Below, in pieces: positions 1 to 6,122 of a DNA stretch of 7,138 bases. Each line of letters opens with the position of its first letter. The stretch's first letter is position 1. The notes beneath the pieces were generated by a model, which saw only the letters and a program-made list of their open reading frames with translations, was not told the DNA's origin and ran no database searches. Made by a program: the position numbers and the translations under genes. This DNA comes from an uncultured Collinsella sp. (GTDB taxonomy: Bacteria > Actinomycetota > Coriobacteriia > Coriobacteriales > Coriobacteriaceae). The DNA is taken from the NCBI GenBank assembly GCA_900553215.1, contig USCJ01000066.1, forward strand, positions 1 to 7,138. The letters are read 5' to 3'.

Positions 1-362
<362 letters not shown>

Positions 363-373
363 TCAAATTTACG

Positions 374-387
374 TTAAAACGTTTTAA
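374..387. promoter_or_regulatory. Perfect 14-bp palindrome, candidate LacI/CcpA-type operator upstream of gap
   Basis: TTAAAACGTTTTAA reads the same on both strands. The central CG flanked by A and T runs is the classic shape of LacI-family operators, including CcpA cre-like sites. It lies between whiA (stop at 433) and the proposed gap promoter, about 33 bp upstream of the -35, where an activator or a looping repressor could bind. It has no U-tract and a low-GC stem, so it is a poor terminator. The binding protein is unknown. Confidence 0.4.
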
Positions 388-432
388 AGAATAAAATAGC
401 AGCTAAATCCGTATATAAGTCGATACTATAAA

Positions 433-1362
433 CTACCTGTTTGCTTCAATGAGCTTTTCAAGCCTCAAAACTCGATGGTAGAGGGCCGACTTCGACAAGG
501 GAGGGTCAGCCATCTCCCCTAAATCACGCAGCGACAGATCGGGATAGCGCTCGCGCAGGTCGCAAAAGACCGCCAAGGCATCCGGAAGCGCATCGCGAAG
601 GCCGCGCTGCTCGAGCTCATCGATAAGCGCAAGCTGATGCTGGGCAGCACCGGCGCTTCTGGTCTGGTTGGCGAGCTCGGCGTTCACGCGACGGTTCACA
701 TCGTTCTTAACCAACTTGACCGCGCGCGCCTCCTCAATCTCGGCAACGCTGCGCTTGGCACCAATCAGCTTTAATAGATGCTCGATTTCCTCGGCGCTCT
801 TAATGTACACGGCATATGACCCCCGCCGCGCATTAACACGAGCATGGACCCCAATCTGCCCCAACAGGTCGCAAAGCCCCTTGGCATATTGCTCACCCTG
901 CACCGCGATCTCCAAATGGAAATCGCCGCGTGGATCGGCCACGAAGCCGCCCGCGATGAGCGCGCCGCGGATGTAGGCAAGCCTGCAGCAGGGACGGGCA
1001 ACGATGTGTCGGGGAACACCAGCGACGAGCCCTCCTCTGCGGTCTAGAATGCCCAGCAGCACCAGAGCCTTGTCCAAGTCGGGTTGATCGGGCAGGGTAA
1101 TGAGATAGTTACGGACCTTATGCAAGACCGATTTACGAACGGTGAATTCCGTTTTGAGCTTAAGGATGCGATGCGTCAGCGTGATCATCGTGCGCGCGAC
1201 GGCTCCCGTCTCGGTCGCGACCGTCAAACGATACCGCCCGGAGCCGGCCAACGAAAGCGTACCGCTCACACGCGTCAGGGCGGCAAGCGTCGACAAATCG
1301 CAGTATTCACATTCGGGTTCGCAGCGCGCAAGCTCGTCGCGCACCTCAGCGGTAAACGACAT
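433..1362 (-). CDS. whiA: WhiA, DNA-binding protein of sporulation/cell-division regulator family
   Basis: WhiA is a conserved Gram-positive DNA-binding protein. In Streptomyces it controls sporulation septation together with WhiB; in Firmicutes and other non-sporulating groups it affects division and chromosome segregation. The protein has 309 residues, normal for the family. It shows the degenerate LAGLIDADG homing-endonuclease-like domain over about the first 210 residues, with the signature RGALIAGGF at 132-140. A C-terminal helix-turn-helix follows at about 276-309 (LSLRDLGEM then SKSALYHRVLRLEKL). It starts 6 bases after the rapZ stop, with only a short AGG as Shine-Dalgarno, so it is probably translated by coupling to rapZ. 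The TAG stop is followed by AT-rich sequence without a clear intrinsic terminator, so read-through into gap is possible. In most genomes yvcK sits between rapZ and whiA; here it does not. Confidence 0.95.
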   Translation of the reverse strand: MSFTAEVRDELARCEPECEYCDLSTLAALTRVSGTLSLAGSGRYRLTVATETGAVARTMITLTHRILKLKTEFTVRKSVLHKVRNYLITLPDQPDLDKALVLLGILDRRGGLVAGVPRHIVARPCCRLAYIRGALIAGGFVADPRGDFHLEIAVQGEQYAKGLCDLLGQIGVHARVNARRGSYAVYIKSAEEIEHLLKLIGAKRSVAEIEEARAVKLVKNDVNRRVNAELANQTRSAGAAQHQLALIDELEQRGLRDALPDALAVFCDLRERYPDLSLRDLGEMADPPLSKSALYHRVLRLEKLIEANR

Positions 1363-1368
1363 GCAGGC

Positions 1369-2289
1369 CTATGCCTTCGTGTTGGCGCGCGACAGGTCGC
1401 GGTGGGAGATGCTCACGTGATACTGGGCGCCTTCCAGGTAACGGGCCGTGGCCTCGGCAATGGCGACGCTACGGTGCTGTCCGCCCGTGCAGCCGATGGC
1501 GATAGAAAGCTGCGGCTTACCCTCCGCGATATAGCCCGGCATCACCGTATCGAGCAGCTGTGTCCAAGCCTTCCAAAACTCCTGCGTCTTGGGGTGGTCC
1601 AGAACAAAATCGGAGACCTTTTTATCGAGACCGGTCATCGTGCGCATCTCGGGATCGTAAAACGGATTGGGCAGGAAGCGGACGTCGATCATAATGTCCG
1701 CCTCGACGGGCATGCCGTGCTTAAAGCCAAACGAGAACACATGGACGTCCATGAGCTGTTGGTCGGACAGCTCGGAAAATGCCATACGTAGCTTGTTGCG
1801 CAGCGCAGAGGTGCGCAGACGACTCGTGTCGATAATCATATCGGCTCGATCGCGCACGCCCTGCAGCTGAAGGCGCTCGCGCTGAATGGCATCGGCCGTA
1901 GTCTCCCCCGGCTTGGCAATGGGATGACGGCGGCGATTTTCGCTGTAGCGACGAATCAGCACCTCGTCAGAAGCCTCCAGGAACACGATGTCGCAGCTCA
2001 TCTCGCGCTCTTCGAGCGCGGCGACCGCATCGAGCAGCTCATCGAACAAGCCCTGGCTACGCAAATCGCAGGTGACGGCGAGATGCCTGCCCACGCCCGT
2101 ATTAATGCCGACGAGCTCGGCAAGCTGGGCGATCAGACGCGGAGGCAGGTTATCGATGCAAAAATAGCCCATGTCCTCGAACACGTGCATGGCCTGCGTG
2201 CGGCCCGATCCGGACATTCCGGTGATGATGACGATATCGGGGATGCGCTCCGAGCGCTCCGCCGCATCCATGGCATCTCCCTTTTGCAT
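1369..2289 (-). CDS. rapZ: RapZ (YvcJ) nucleotide-binding / RNase adapter family protein
   Basis: This is a P-loop protein of the RapZ/YvcJ family. E. coli RapZ binds glucosamine-6-phosphate and guides RNase E to the GlmZ small RNA, tuning GlmS; Bacillus YvcJ hydrolyses nucleotides. In Gram-positive bacteria the molecular role is less clear. Numbering from the ATG at 2271: Walker A GMSGSGRT at 18-25 (Arg in place of the usual Lys, as I recall for actinobacterial members), FLEASDEVLIRRYSENRRR at 97-115, and the C-terminal family signature GCTGGQHRS at 260-268. Two ATG codons compete. The one at 2289 has GGGAGG 6 bases upstream (306 aa); the one at 2271 has GGGAG 5 bases upstream (300 aa). I give the outer one. 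An intrinsic terminator ends about 14 bases before 2289, so transcription must come by read-through or from a promoter upstream of the hairpin. Confidence 0.95.
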   Translation of the reverse strand: MQKGDAMDAAERSERIPDIVIITGMSGSGRTQAMHVFEDMGYFCIDNLPPRLIAQLAELVGINTGVGRHLAVTCDLRSQGLFDELLDAVAALEEREMSCDIVFLEASDEVLIRRYSENRRRHPIAKPGETTADAIQRERLQLQGVRDRADMIIDTSRLRTSALRNKLRMAFSELSDQQLMDVHVFSFGFKHGMPVEADIMIDVRFLPNPFYDPEMRTMTGLDKKVSDFVLDHPKTQEFWKAWTQLLDTVMPGYIAEGKPQLSIAIGCTGGQHRSVAIAEATARYLEGAQYHVSISHRDLSRANTKA

Positions 2290-2295
2290 GTGCTG

Positions 2296-2301
2296 CCTCC
2301 C
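2296..2301 (-). promoter_or_regulatory. Ribosome binding site of rapZ (outer start)
   Basis: GGGAGG lies 6 bases before the ATG at 2289. A second site, GGGAG at 2277-2281, serves the in-frame ATG at 2271. Tandem starts are therefore possible. Both sites rule out the longer reading from 2325, whose ATG would sit inside the terminator loop. Confidence 0.6.
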
Positions 2302-2339
2302 GAAAACAAGCGCGGGACCCAGCAACCCGGATCCCGCGC
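2302..2339 (-). terminator. Intrinsic terminator downstream of nanE, just before rapZ
   Basis: In the leftward RNA an 11-bp stem (2329-2339 with 2310-2320; ten Watson-Crick pairs and one U-G) closes an 8-base loop. It is followed directly by UUGUUUUC. The stem is GC-rich (GCGCGGGA arm) and there is no U-tract on the plus strand, so it works for leftward transcription. It would end the nan operon about 50 bases after the restored nanE stop. Because only about 14 bases separate it from the rapZ ATG, it could also act as an attenuator in a rapZ leader. Confidence 0.75.
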
Positions 2340-2390
2340 GGTCAATTGCCTATATTGAGTATACCGCCCCGAGCGGATACGAGGCCTGTC

Positions 2391-3073
2391 TTACGCCTCA
2401 AGCGCAGCCTTGAACCAACTCGTAATACTCGTGGGGTGCGTGATGGCGGTGCCGACGACAACGGCCCAGGCGCCCGCATCAATCGCGGAGCCTCCTCGGG
2501 CGTGTGAACGCGGCCCTCGCAGATGATGGGAAGACCGGGGAATTCCTCGGTCGCCTGACGCAGGAGCGGCAGATCGGGGCCATCGGCCATGGTGCAGTCG
2601 ATGGCGGCGACACCATGAGAAAGCGTGGTGGATACCAGGTCAAAGCCCATATCAACCGCACGGCGAATGTCCTCGATGGTGGCACAATCCGCCATCAGGA
2701 GCACACCCTCCTCGTGCAGCGGACGGAAGGTGTCCTCGACGGTCTTGCCATCGGGACGCGGACGATCAGTGGCATCGATCGCCACGATATCGGCACCCGC
2801 GGCAACGCAGGCGCGAGCGTGACGCAGCGTCGGCGTGATGTAAACGCCCTCGTGCCCATCCTTCCACAGGCCGATAACAGGAACCTCACAGCGACCCTTA
2901 ATGGCGGCAATGTCGGCAAGGCCCTGACAGCGAATGGCGGCGGCGCCGCCAAGCTCGCAAGCGCGAGACATTTGAGCCATGGTCTCGGGCGTACGAAGCG
3001 GCTCGCCCATATAGGCCTGAACGCTCACGACGAGCTTGCCCTTCAGGGATTGAATCAAAGGATCGACGGTCAT
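2391..3073 (-). pseudogene. nanE: N-acetylmannosamine-6-phosphate 2-epimerase, frameshifted near 3' end
   Basis: NanE converts ManNAc-6-P to GlcNAc-6-P, the last step before sialic acid carbon joins amino sugar metabolism. It is a cytoplasmic TIM barrel. Family motifs are clear: SVQAYMGEPL near residue 20, GGAAAIRCQG near 43, PVIGLWK near 66, VAIDATDRPRP near 96, LLMADCATIEDI near 125, and GRVHTPEEA ending at 195. Right after Ala195 the frame breaks. The five bases at 2484-2488 stand where six are expected. In the -1 frame the sequence continues perfectly as IDAGAWAVVVGTAITHP and on to TAA at 2391, giving a normal 227-residue NanE. As written, the frame instead runs through unrelated residues to 2342 and loses the phosphate-binding loop (VVGTAITHP) of the last barrel strand. 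Loss of one G from CGCGCG would explain it, either as a true mutation or a sequence error. AGAAAGG at 3084-3090 is a distant Shine-Dalgarno (10 bases). Confidence 0.88.
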
Positions 3074-3096
3074 AAGGCTGCAACCTTTCTCAGAAC

Positions 3097-3127
3097 AGCC
3101 TCCCGAGGCGTGATGTCTCGGGAGGCT
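3097..3127 (-). repeat. Perfect 11-bp inverted repeat (hairpin) between nanK and nanE
   Basis: AGCCTCCCGAG at 3097-3107 and its exact complement at 3117-3127 enclose a 9-base loop. In the leftward RNA the hairpin starts 16 bases after the nanK stop and ends 6 bases before the nanE Shine-Dalgarno. No U-tract follows, so full termination is unlikely. Protection or processing of the mRNA, or an effect on nanE translation, is more plausible. Confidence 0.7.
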
Positions 3128-3143
3128 CCTACAGCAGATACGT

Positions 3144-4109
3144 TTACTTCAACGAGGCAAGAAGATGCTCAGCGGCACCGATGAGCGGAGCATCGCCCTC
3201 CAGAGAACCGATGAGGATCGGCGTGTCCTGAAGCGGATCGAGCGCCTGGCTGGCATAGCCCTCGTGCACCGAATCCTTCCACGTCTGCGAACGCCAATCG
3301 GGACCTTGGTGAATCACGCCGCCCGAAAGCACGATGACCTCAGGGTCCAGGATGTTAGCGAGCGAGCCCAAGCTGGCACCCAACGCAAAGCCGGCATCAT
3401 GGATGACCTCGGTCGCCTTTGCGTCGCCTGCACGGCACAGGTCGTTCACATCGCGACCGACCGAAGGACGGCTGGGGTCGACGCGGCCAAAGCGCTCATC
3501 GTACATACGACCAATGGAAGTGCCCGAAGCAACCGACTCCAGATGACCGGAACGCCCGCAGGCGCAGGGAATGCCGGCGGCAGCCGAGCACTCGATGTGG
3601 CCCATATGGCCAGCAGCACCATGGAAGCCCTGCATCACGCGGCCGTTCTCGACATATGCGCCGCCGATGCCCGTACCGATGCCAAGACACAAGACGGAGA
3701 ACTTGCCCTTGCCGACGCCCCAGTGGGCCTCGCCCAGAGCATGAGCCTGCACGTCGCCTACAACGGCAACGGGAAGACCGAGATCCTCGCGCAGACGCGG
3801 CCCCAACTGAACGCCGGACCAGCCGGGCATGATCTCATTGGCATACGCGATGGCGCCCGTCTTGGGATCGACGACGCCGGCGGCACCGATACCGACGCCA
3901 AGGACCTCGACATCGGGATTCGCCTCGAGAGCAGCCTTGATGGACGCCTCGATACGCTGGAAGACGGCCTCGCCGCCCTCTTGGGCCTCTGTGGGAACCT
4001 CGGCCTCAAAAACGGGATGGGGCACACTACCGTCAGCCGGGTACTCCATGATGGCAGTCGCGATCTTAGTTCCGCCGATATCGACAGAACAGACGTACTT
4101 GTTCTCCAT
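3144..4109 (-). CDS. nanK: ROK-family kinase, probable N-acetylmannosamine kinase
   Basis: ATP-dependent sugar kinase of the ROK family, here most likely phosphorylating ManNAc to ManNAc-6-P between the aldolase and NanE. It has 321 residues, typical for the family. Visible features: N-terminal phosphate loop DIGGTK at 10-15, GVGIGAAGVVD at 71-81, the catalytic Asp in GDVQAHALGE (Asp119), GIGTGIGGA at 143-151, and the ROK zinc region from GHMGH (167-171) to CACGRSGHLE (182-191). The His at 168, where glucokinases carry Glu, fits ManNAc kinases as I remember E. coli NanK. The last zinc Cys of CxCGxxGCxE is His189 here. The substrate is inferred from its place between nanA and nanE; other ROK substrates such as glucose or GlcNAc cannot be excluded by sequence alone. 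The start at 4109 has AAGGAG (4116-4121) at good spacing. Confidence 0.88.
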   Translation of the reverse strand: MENKYVCSVDIGGTKIATAIMEYPADGSVPHPVFEAEVPTEAQEGGEAVFQRIEASIKAALEANPDVEVLGVGIGAAGVVDPKTGAIAYANEIMPGWSGVQLGPRLREDLGLPVAVVGDVQAHALGEAHWGVGKGKFSVLCLGIGTGIGGAYVENGRVMQGFHGAAGHMGHIECSAAAGIPCACGRSGHLESVASGTSIGRMYDERFGRVDPSRPSVGRDVNDLCRAGDAKATEVIHDAGFALGASLGSLANILDPEVIVLSGGVIHQGPDWRSQTWKDSVHEGYASQALDPLQDTPILIGSLEGDAPLIGAAEHLLASLK

Positions 4110-4114
4110 GTCGC

Positions 4115-4127
4115 TCTCCTTCGGAGA
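4115..4127 (-). promoter_or_regulatory. nanK ribosome binding site inside a small hairpin
   Basis: The Shine-Dalgarno AAGGAG (4116-4121) forms most of the 3' arm of TCTCC-GAA-GGAGA, a 5-bp stem with a 3-base loop in the leftward RNA. It could lower ribosome access modestly. The stem is short and may simply be chance. Confidence 0.4.
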
Positions 4128-4210
4128 TAAAAAACAACTATAGGAAATGCGCCGTCAGGCTAGCCGTCACAGCGCAGTAAAGGTTTTCCTGGTGCCCAAA
4201 ATCGCCGAGA

Positions 4211-4251
4211 AACCGTGTGGCCATTGACCTAATAGTCATGGCCACACGGTT
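4211..4251 (-). terminator. Long hairpin between nanA and nanK, weak or partial terminator
   Basis: AACCGTGTGGCCA at 4211-4223 and its exact complement at 4239-4251 form a 13-bp stem. TGAC/GTCA extends it by 4 bp after a one-base bulge, leaving a 6-base loop. In the leftward RNA it begins about 30 bases after the nanA stop and is followed by UCUCGGCGAUUUUGG, a poor U-tract. It may terminate part of the transcripts and so make nanA more abundant than nanK, or protect the 3' end of the upstream mRNA. It is an operon-internal element, since no other gene lies in the 172-base spacer. Confidence 0.45.
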
Positions 4252-4281
4252 GAACGGCGAGGTCGGGTGCCTGGGAAAGCT

Positions 4282-5202
4282 TTACAGGAGGCCGTTGTCC
4301 TGGAGGACCTTCCTAATAGCCTCGACGTTCTCGCCGGTCATGGCCTTCACCGGGCGCGGCATGGTCGGGCTGTCGAAGATGCCCATGAGGTTCATAGCGG
4401 TCTTGAAGGCGCCGACGCCACCGGCATAGCCCTGGACGCCCGAGGTGACATCCCAGATGTGGGAGATCTCGTTGAGGCGATCCTGCTCGGCCTTGACGGT
4501 AGCCCAGTCACCAGCCTGAGCGGCCTTCCACTGACGAACGTAGCCCTCGGGCTCAACGTTGGCGAGACCCGGGACAGAGCCGTCGGCGCCACCGAGGTAA
4601 GCGCCGTCGACAACAACCTCGTGGCCGGTGAGGATGCTCATCGGATGGCCGTTCTTCTCGTTCTCCTGAACGAGGTAGCGGAACGAGATGTCATCACCCG
4701 AGGAATCCTTGACGCCAGCAAGGACGCCCTCGGCGCCGAGCTTGGCAAGGAGCTTCCAGGGGAGCTTGGTGTGAACGCAGACGGGAATGTCATAGGCAAA
4801 GATGGGCAGGTCAAGCTCCTCGTGCAGGATGCGGAAGTGCTCCTCGACCTCGGTCATGCCCTGCAGGGCATAGAACGGGCAGGTGGCGACGAGGGCATCG
4901 GCGCCCAGCTCCTGAGCGACCTTGCCGTGCTCAATCATGCGCTCGGTCTCGGTATCGATGATGCCGACCAGAACAGGCACGCGGTGGTCGACGATGCGGA
5001 CGGCCTCGGCGATGATCTGGCGACGACGCTCGTCGGTGGAGAAAACGACCTCACCCGAAGAGCCCAAGAAGAACAGGCCATCGACGCCGGCATCGATCAT
5101 GCGGTTGATGCTGCGCTCAAAGGAGGCAACATCGAGCTGGTGATCTTCGGTATCGGGAACAACGACGGGAGGGATAACGCCGGTGAATTTCTGAGTTGCC
5201 AC
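4282..5202 (-). CDS. nanA: DapA/NanA-superfamily class I aldolase, probable N-acetylneuraminate lyase
   Basis: A pyruvate-dependent Schiff-base aldolase of the dihydrodipicolinate synthase/N-acetylneuraminate lyase superfamily, with a TIM barrel of 306 residues. In this operon the likely reaction is Neu5Ac to ManNAc plus pyruvate. Key residues: the pyruvate carboxylate loop GSSGE at 47-51, the catalytic Tyr137 in YDIP, and the Schiff-base Lys165 in AGVKDSSGD, followed by GGADGSVPGLANVEP at 204-218. The loop after YDIP is VCVHTKL. It lacks the Arg that DapA uses (YNVPxR) and also differs from the YNIPALSG of E. coli NanA. It is therefore not DapA, but it is a divergent lyase whose substrate is inferred from nanK and nanE next door. 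The start is GTG at 5202, fixed by AAGGAG six bases upstream. The longer frame from 5286 would overlap the upstream gene and has no such site. Confidence 0.85.
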   Translation of the reverse strand: MATQKFTGVIPPVVVPDTEDHQLDVASFERSINRMIDAGVDGLFFLGSSGEVVFSTDERRRQIIAEAVRIVDHRVPVLVGIIDTETERMIEHGKVAQELGADALVATCPFYALQGMTEVEEHFRILHEELDLPIFAYDIPVCVHTKLPWKLLAKLGAEGVLAGVKDSSGDDISFRYLVQENEKNGHPMSILTGHEVVVDGAYLGGADGSVPGLANVEPEGYVRQWKAAQAGDWATVKAEQDRLNEISHIWDVTSGVQGYAGGVGAFKTAMNLMGIFDSPTMPRPVKAMTGENVEAIRKVLQDNGLL

Positions 5203-5208
5203 AAGAAT

Positions 5209-5214
5209 CTCCTT
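5209..5214 (-). promoter_or_regulatory. Ribosome binding site that fixes the nanA GTG start
   Basis: AAGGAG on the minus strand, 6 bases before GTG at 5202. It decides against the ATG at 5286, which would add 28 residues that are not like the family. Confidence 0.85.
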
Positions 5215-5270
5215 AGTTGTCTGGCGGGCGGCCCTATGCCACCCACTCTTGTTGGCAGTGTCCAGGCCGT

Positions 5271-6122
5271 CTAGGCCAAAGAACACGAGTGGAACGTTTG
5301 GTTAAAAAAGTCTACGACTTCGTTTTCGAACGCATTGATGCGCTCGTGAGCGTATTTTGCATAGATGATATGCCTCCGGTCACACTCAAGACCGTTGAAT
5401 ACGGCAAACTGATCCTTGGGATCGCTCACGGTATCCATAAGCGATGTGCCCATGAGCACCGATCCGCGCACCCGAGACGACAGCACCTCGAGGCCGCCAG
5501 GAAGCGGATTGGCAACCGCCGTGCGGGCGAGGCCCCGCTCGTCCAGAGCAGAAACCGCCAGCGCGACTCCGCCGCCAAGACCCTCGCCCCATGCAAAGAT
5601 GCGGTCGGGGTCCATGCCATCAAGATTGCGCGCGACCTCCGCCAACGCGCAGCCCCAACGGACGCGCCTGACAAAAGCAGGCGAGGTAATCCCCTGCCGC
5701 AGATCGCTGGGTCCAATCGCCTCATCGTCCAGCGCAAGCACGGCATATCCCATGGCCGCAAACCTCGTCATGTGATGCCATCCCCGCACGGGTCGGTCGA
5801 TGTCGTGAAACATCAGACATAGCGGCACAAGCTCGGATGCTCGGGCGCGACCGGCAGGCTCGATCAAACGTGCGTGGACCACATCGCCACCAAGCTCAAA
5901 GGAAACCTCGGAGTAGCGGGCATACGGATTGGCGAGATCGATCGCCGTAATGGCCAGGCCTTGAATCTCAAGATCCATAGCACATGTCTCCAAATCAGAA
6001 ACATCTGCCTGAACATCACCGTGCCAGTCCCGATATTCAGAGAGCCTTGACGAAACCGTCCCGGGAATCCCCACAAGGTCGGGGACAATCAGCTCATTGA
6101 CATTGCTCTCGCACTTAGACAT
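5271..6122 (-). CDS. CE7-esterase-like alpha/beta hydrolase lacking the nucleophilic Ser (probable pseudoenzyme)
   Basis: A 283-residue alpha/beta-hydrolase that aligns by eye with the upstream CE7 esterase. The nucleophile elbow VNGASQGGG of the neighbour corresponds to AWGEGLGGG here, so the Ser becomes Gly181. The acid (Asp230 in MDTVSDPKDQFAVFN) and the base (His259 in KYAHERI) remain. The neighbour's PGQGG motif is replaced by DEAIGPSD at 133-140. The stretch of about 60 residues between the elbow region and the strand leading to the Asp is reduced to about 20, so part of the cap or oligomer interface is missing. The frame is intact and starts with ATG at 6122, overlapping the upstream stop by 8 bases (ATGTCTAA) behind a strong purine-rich GGGAGGGGAGG. 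Translational coupling is therefore likely. A hydrolytic role looks unlikely. A structural or regulatory partner, or a carbohydrate-binding role, is possible but unproven. No signal peptide is seen. Confidence 0.8.
   Translation of the reverse strand: MSKCESNVNELIVPDLVGIPGTVSSRLSEYRDWHGDVQADVSDLETCAMDLEIQGLAITAIDLANPYARYSEVSFELGGDVVHARLIEPAGRARASELVPLCLMFHDIDRPVRGWHHMTRFAAMGYAVLALDDEAIGPSDLRQGITSPAFVRRVRWGCALAEVARNLDGMDPDRIFAWGEGLGGGVALAVSALDERGLARTAVANPLPGGLEVLSSRVRGSVLMGTSLMDTVSDPKDQFAVFNGLECDRRHIIYAKYAHERINAFENEVVDFFNQTFHSCSLA

Noticed and set aside
2290..2325. Longer rapZ start at 2325
   Set aside because: That codon lies in the loop of the terminator hairpin and has no Shine-Dalgarno. 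The ATG codons at 2289 and 2271 both have good ones.
2342..2483. Alternative C-terminus of NanE in the uninterrupted frame
   Set aside because: The residues after the break are low-complexity and unlike any NanE, while the neighbouring frame continues the family sequence exactly to a stop at 2391.
3165..4130. Plus-strand open frame of 321 codons opposite nanK
   Set aside because: Same cause. nanK on the other strand has complete ROK motifs over the same span.
4137..4142. TATAGT as a promoter for nanK
   Set aside because: It is a good -10 by itself, but no acceptable -35 lies at 16-18 bases. It is kept only as part of a low-scoring observation.
4267..5274. Plus-strand open frame of 335 codons opposite nanA
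   Set aside because: It is a mirror of nanA caused by GC-rich codon use. The minus strand shows family motifs and a Shine-Dalgarno, while the plus frame shows no recognisable motif.
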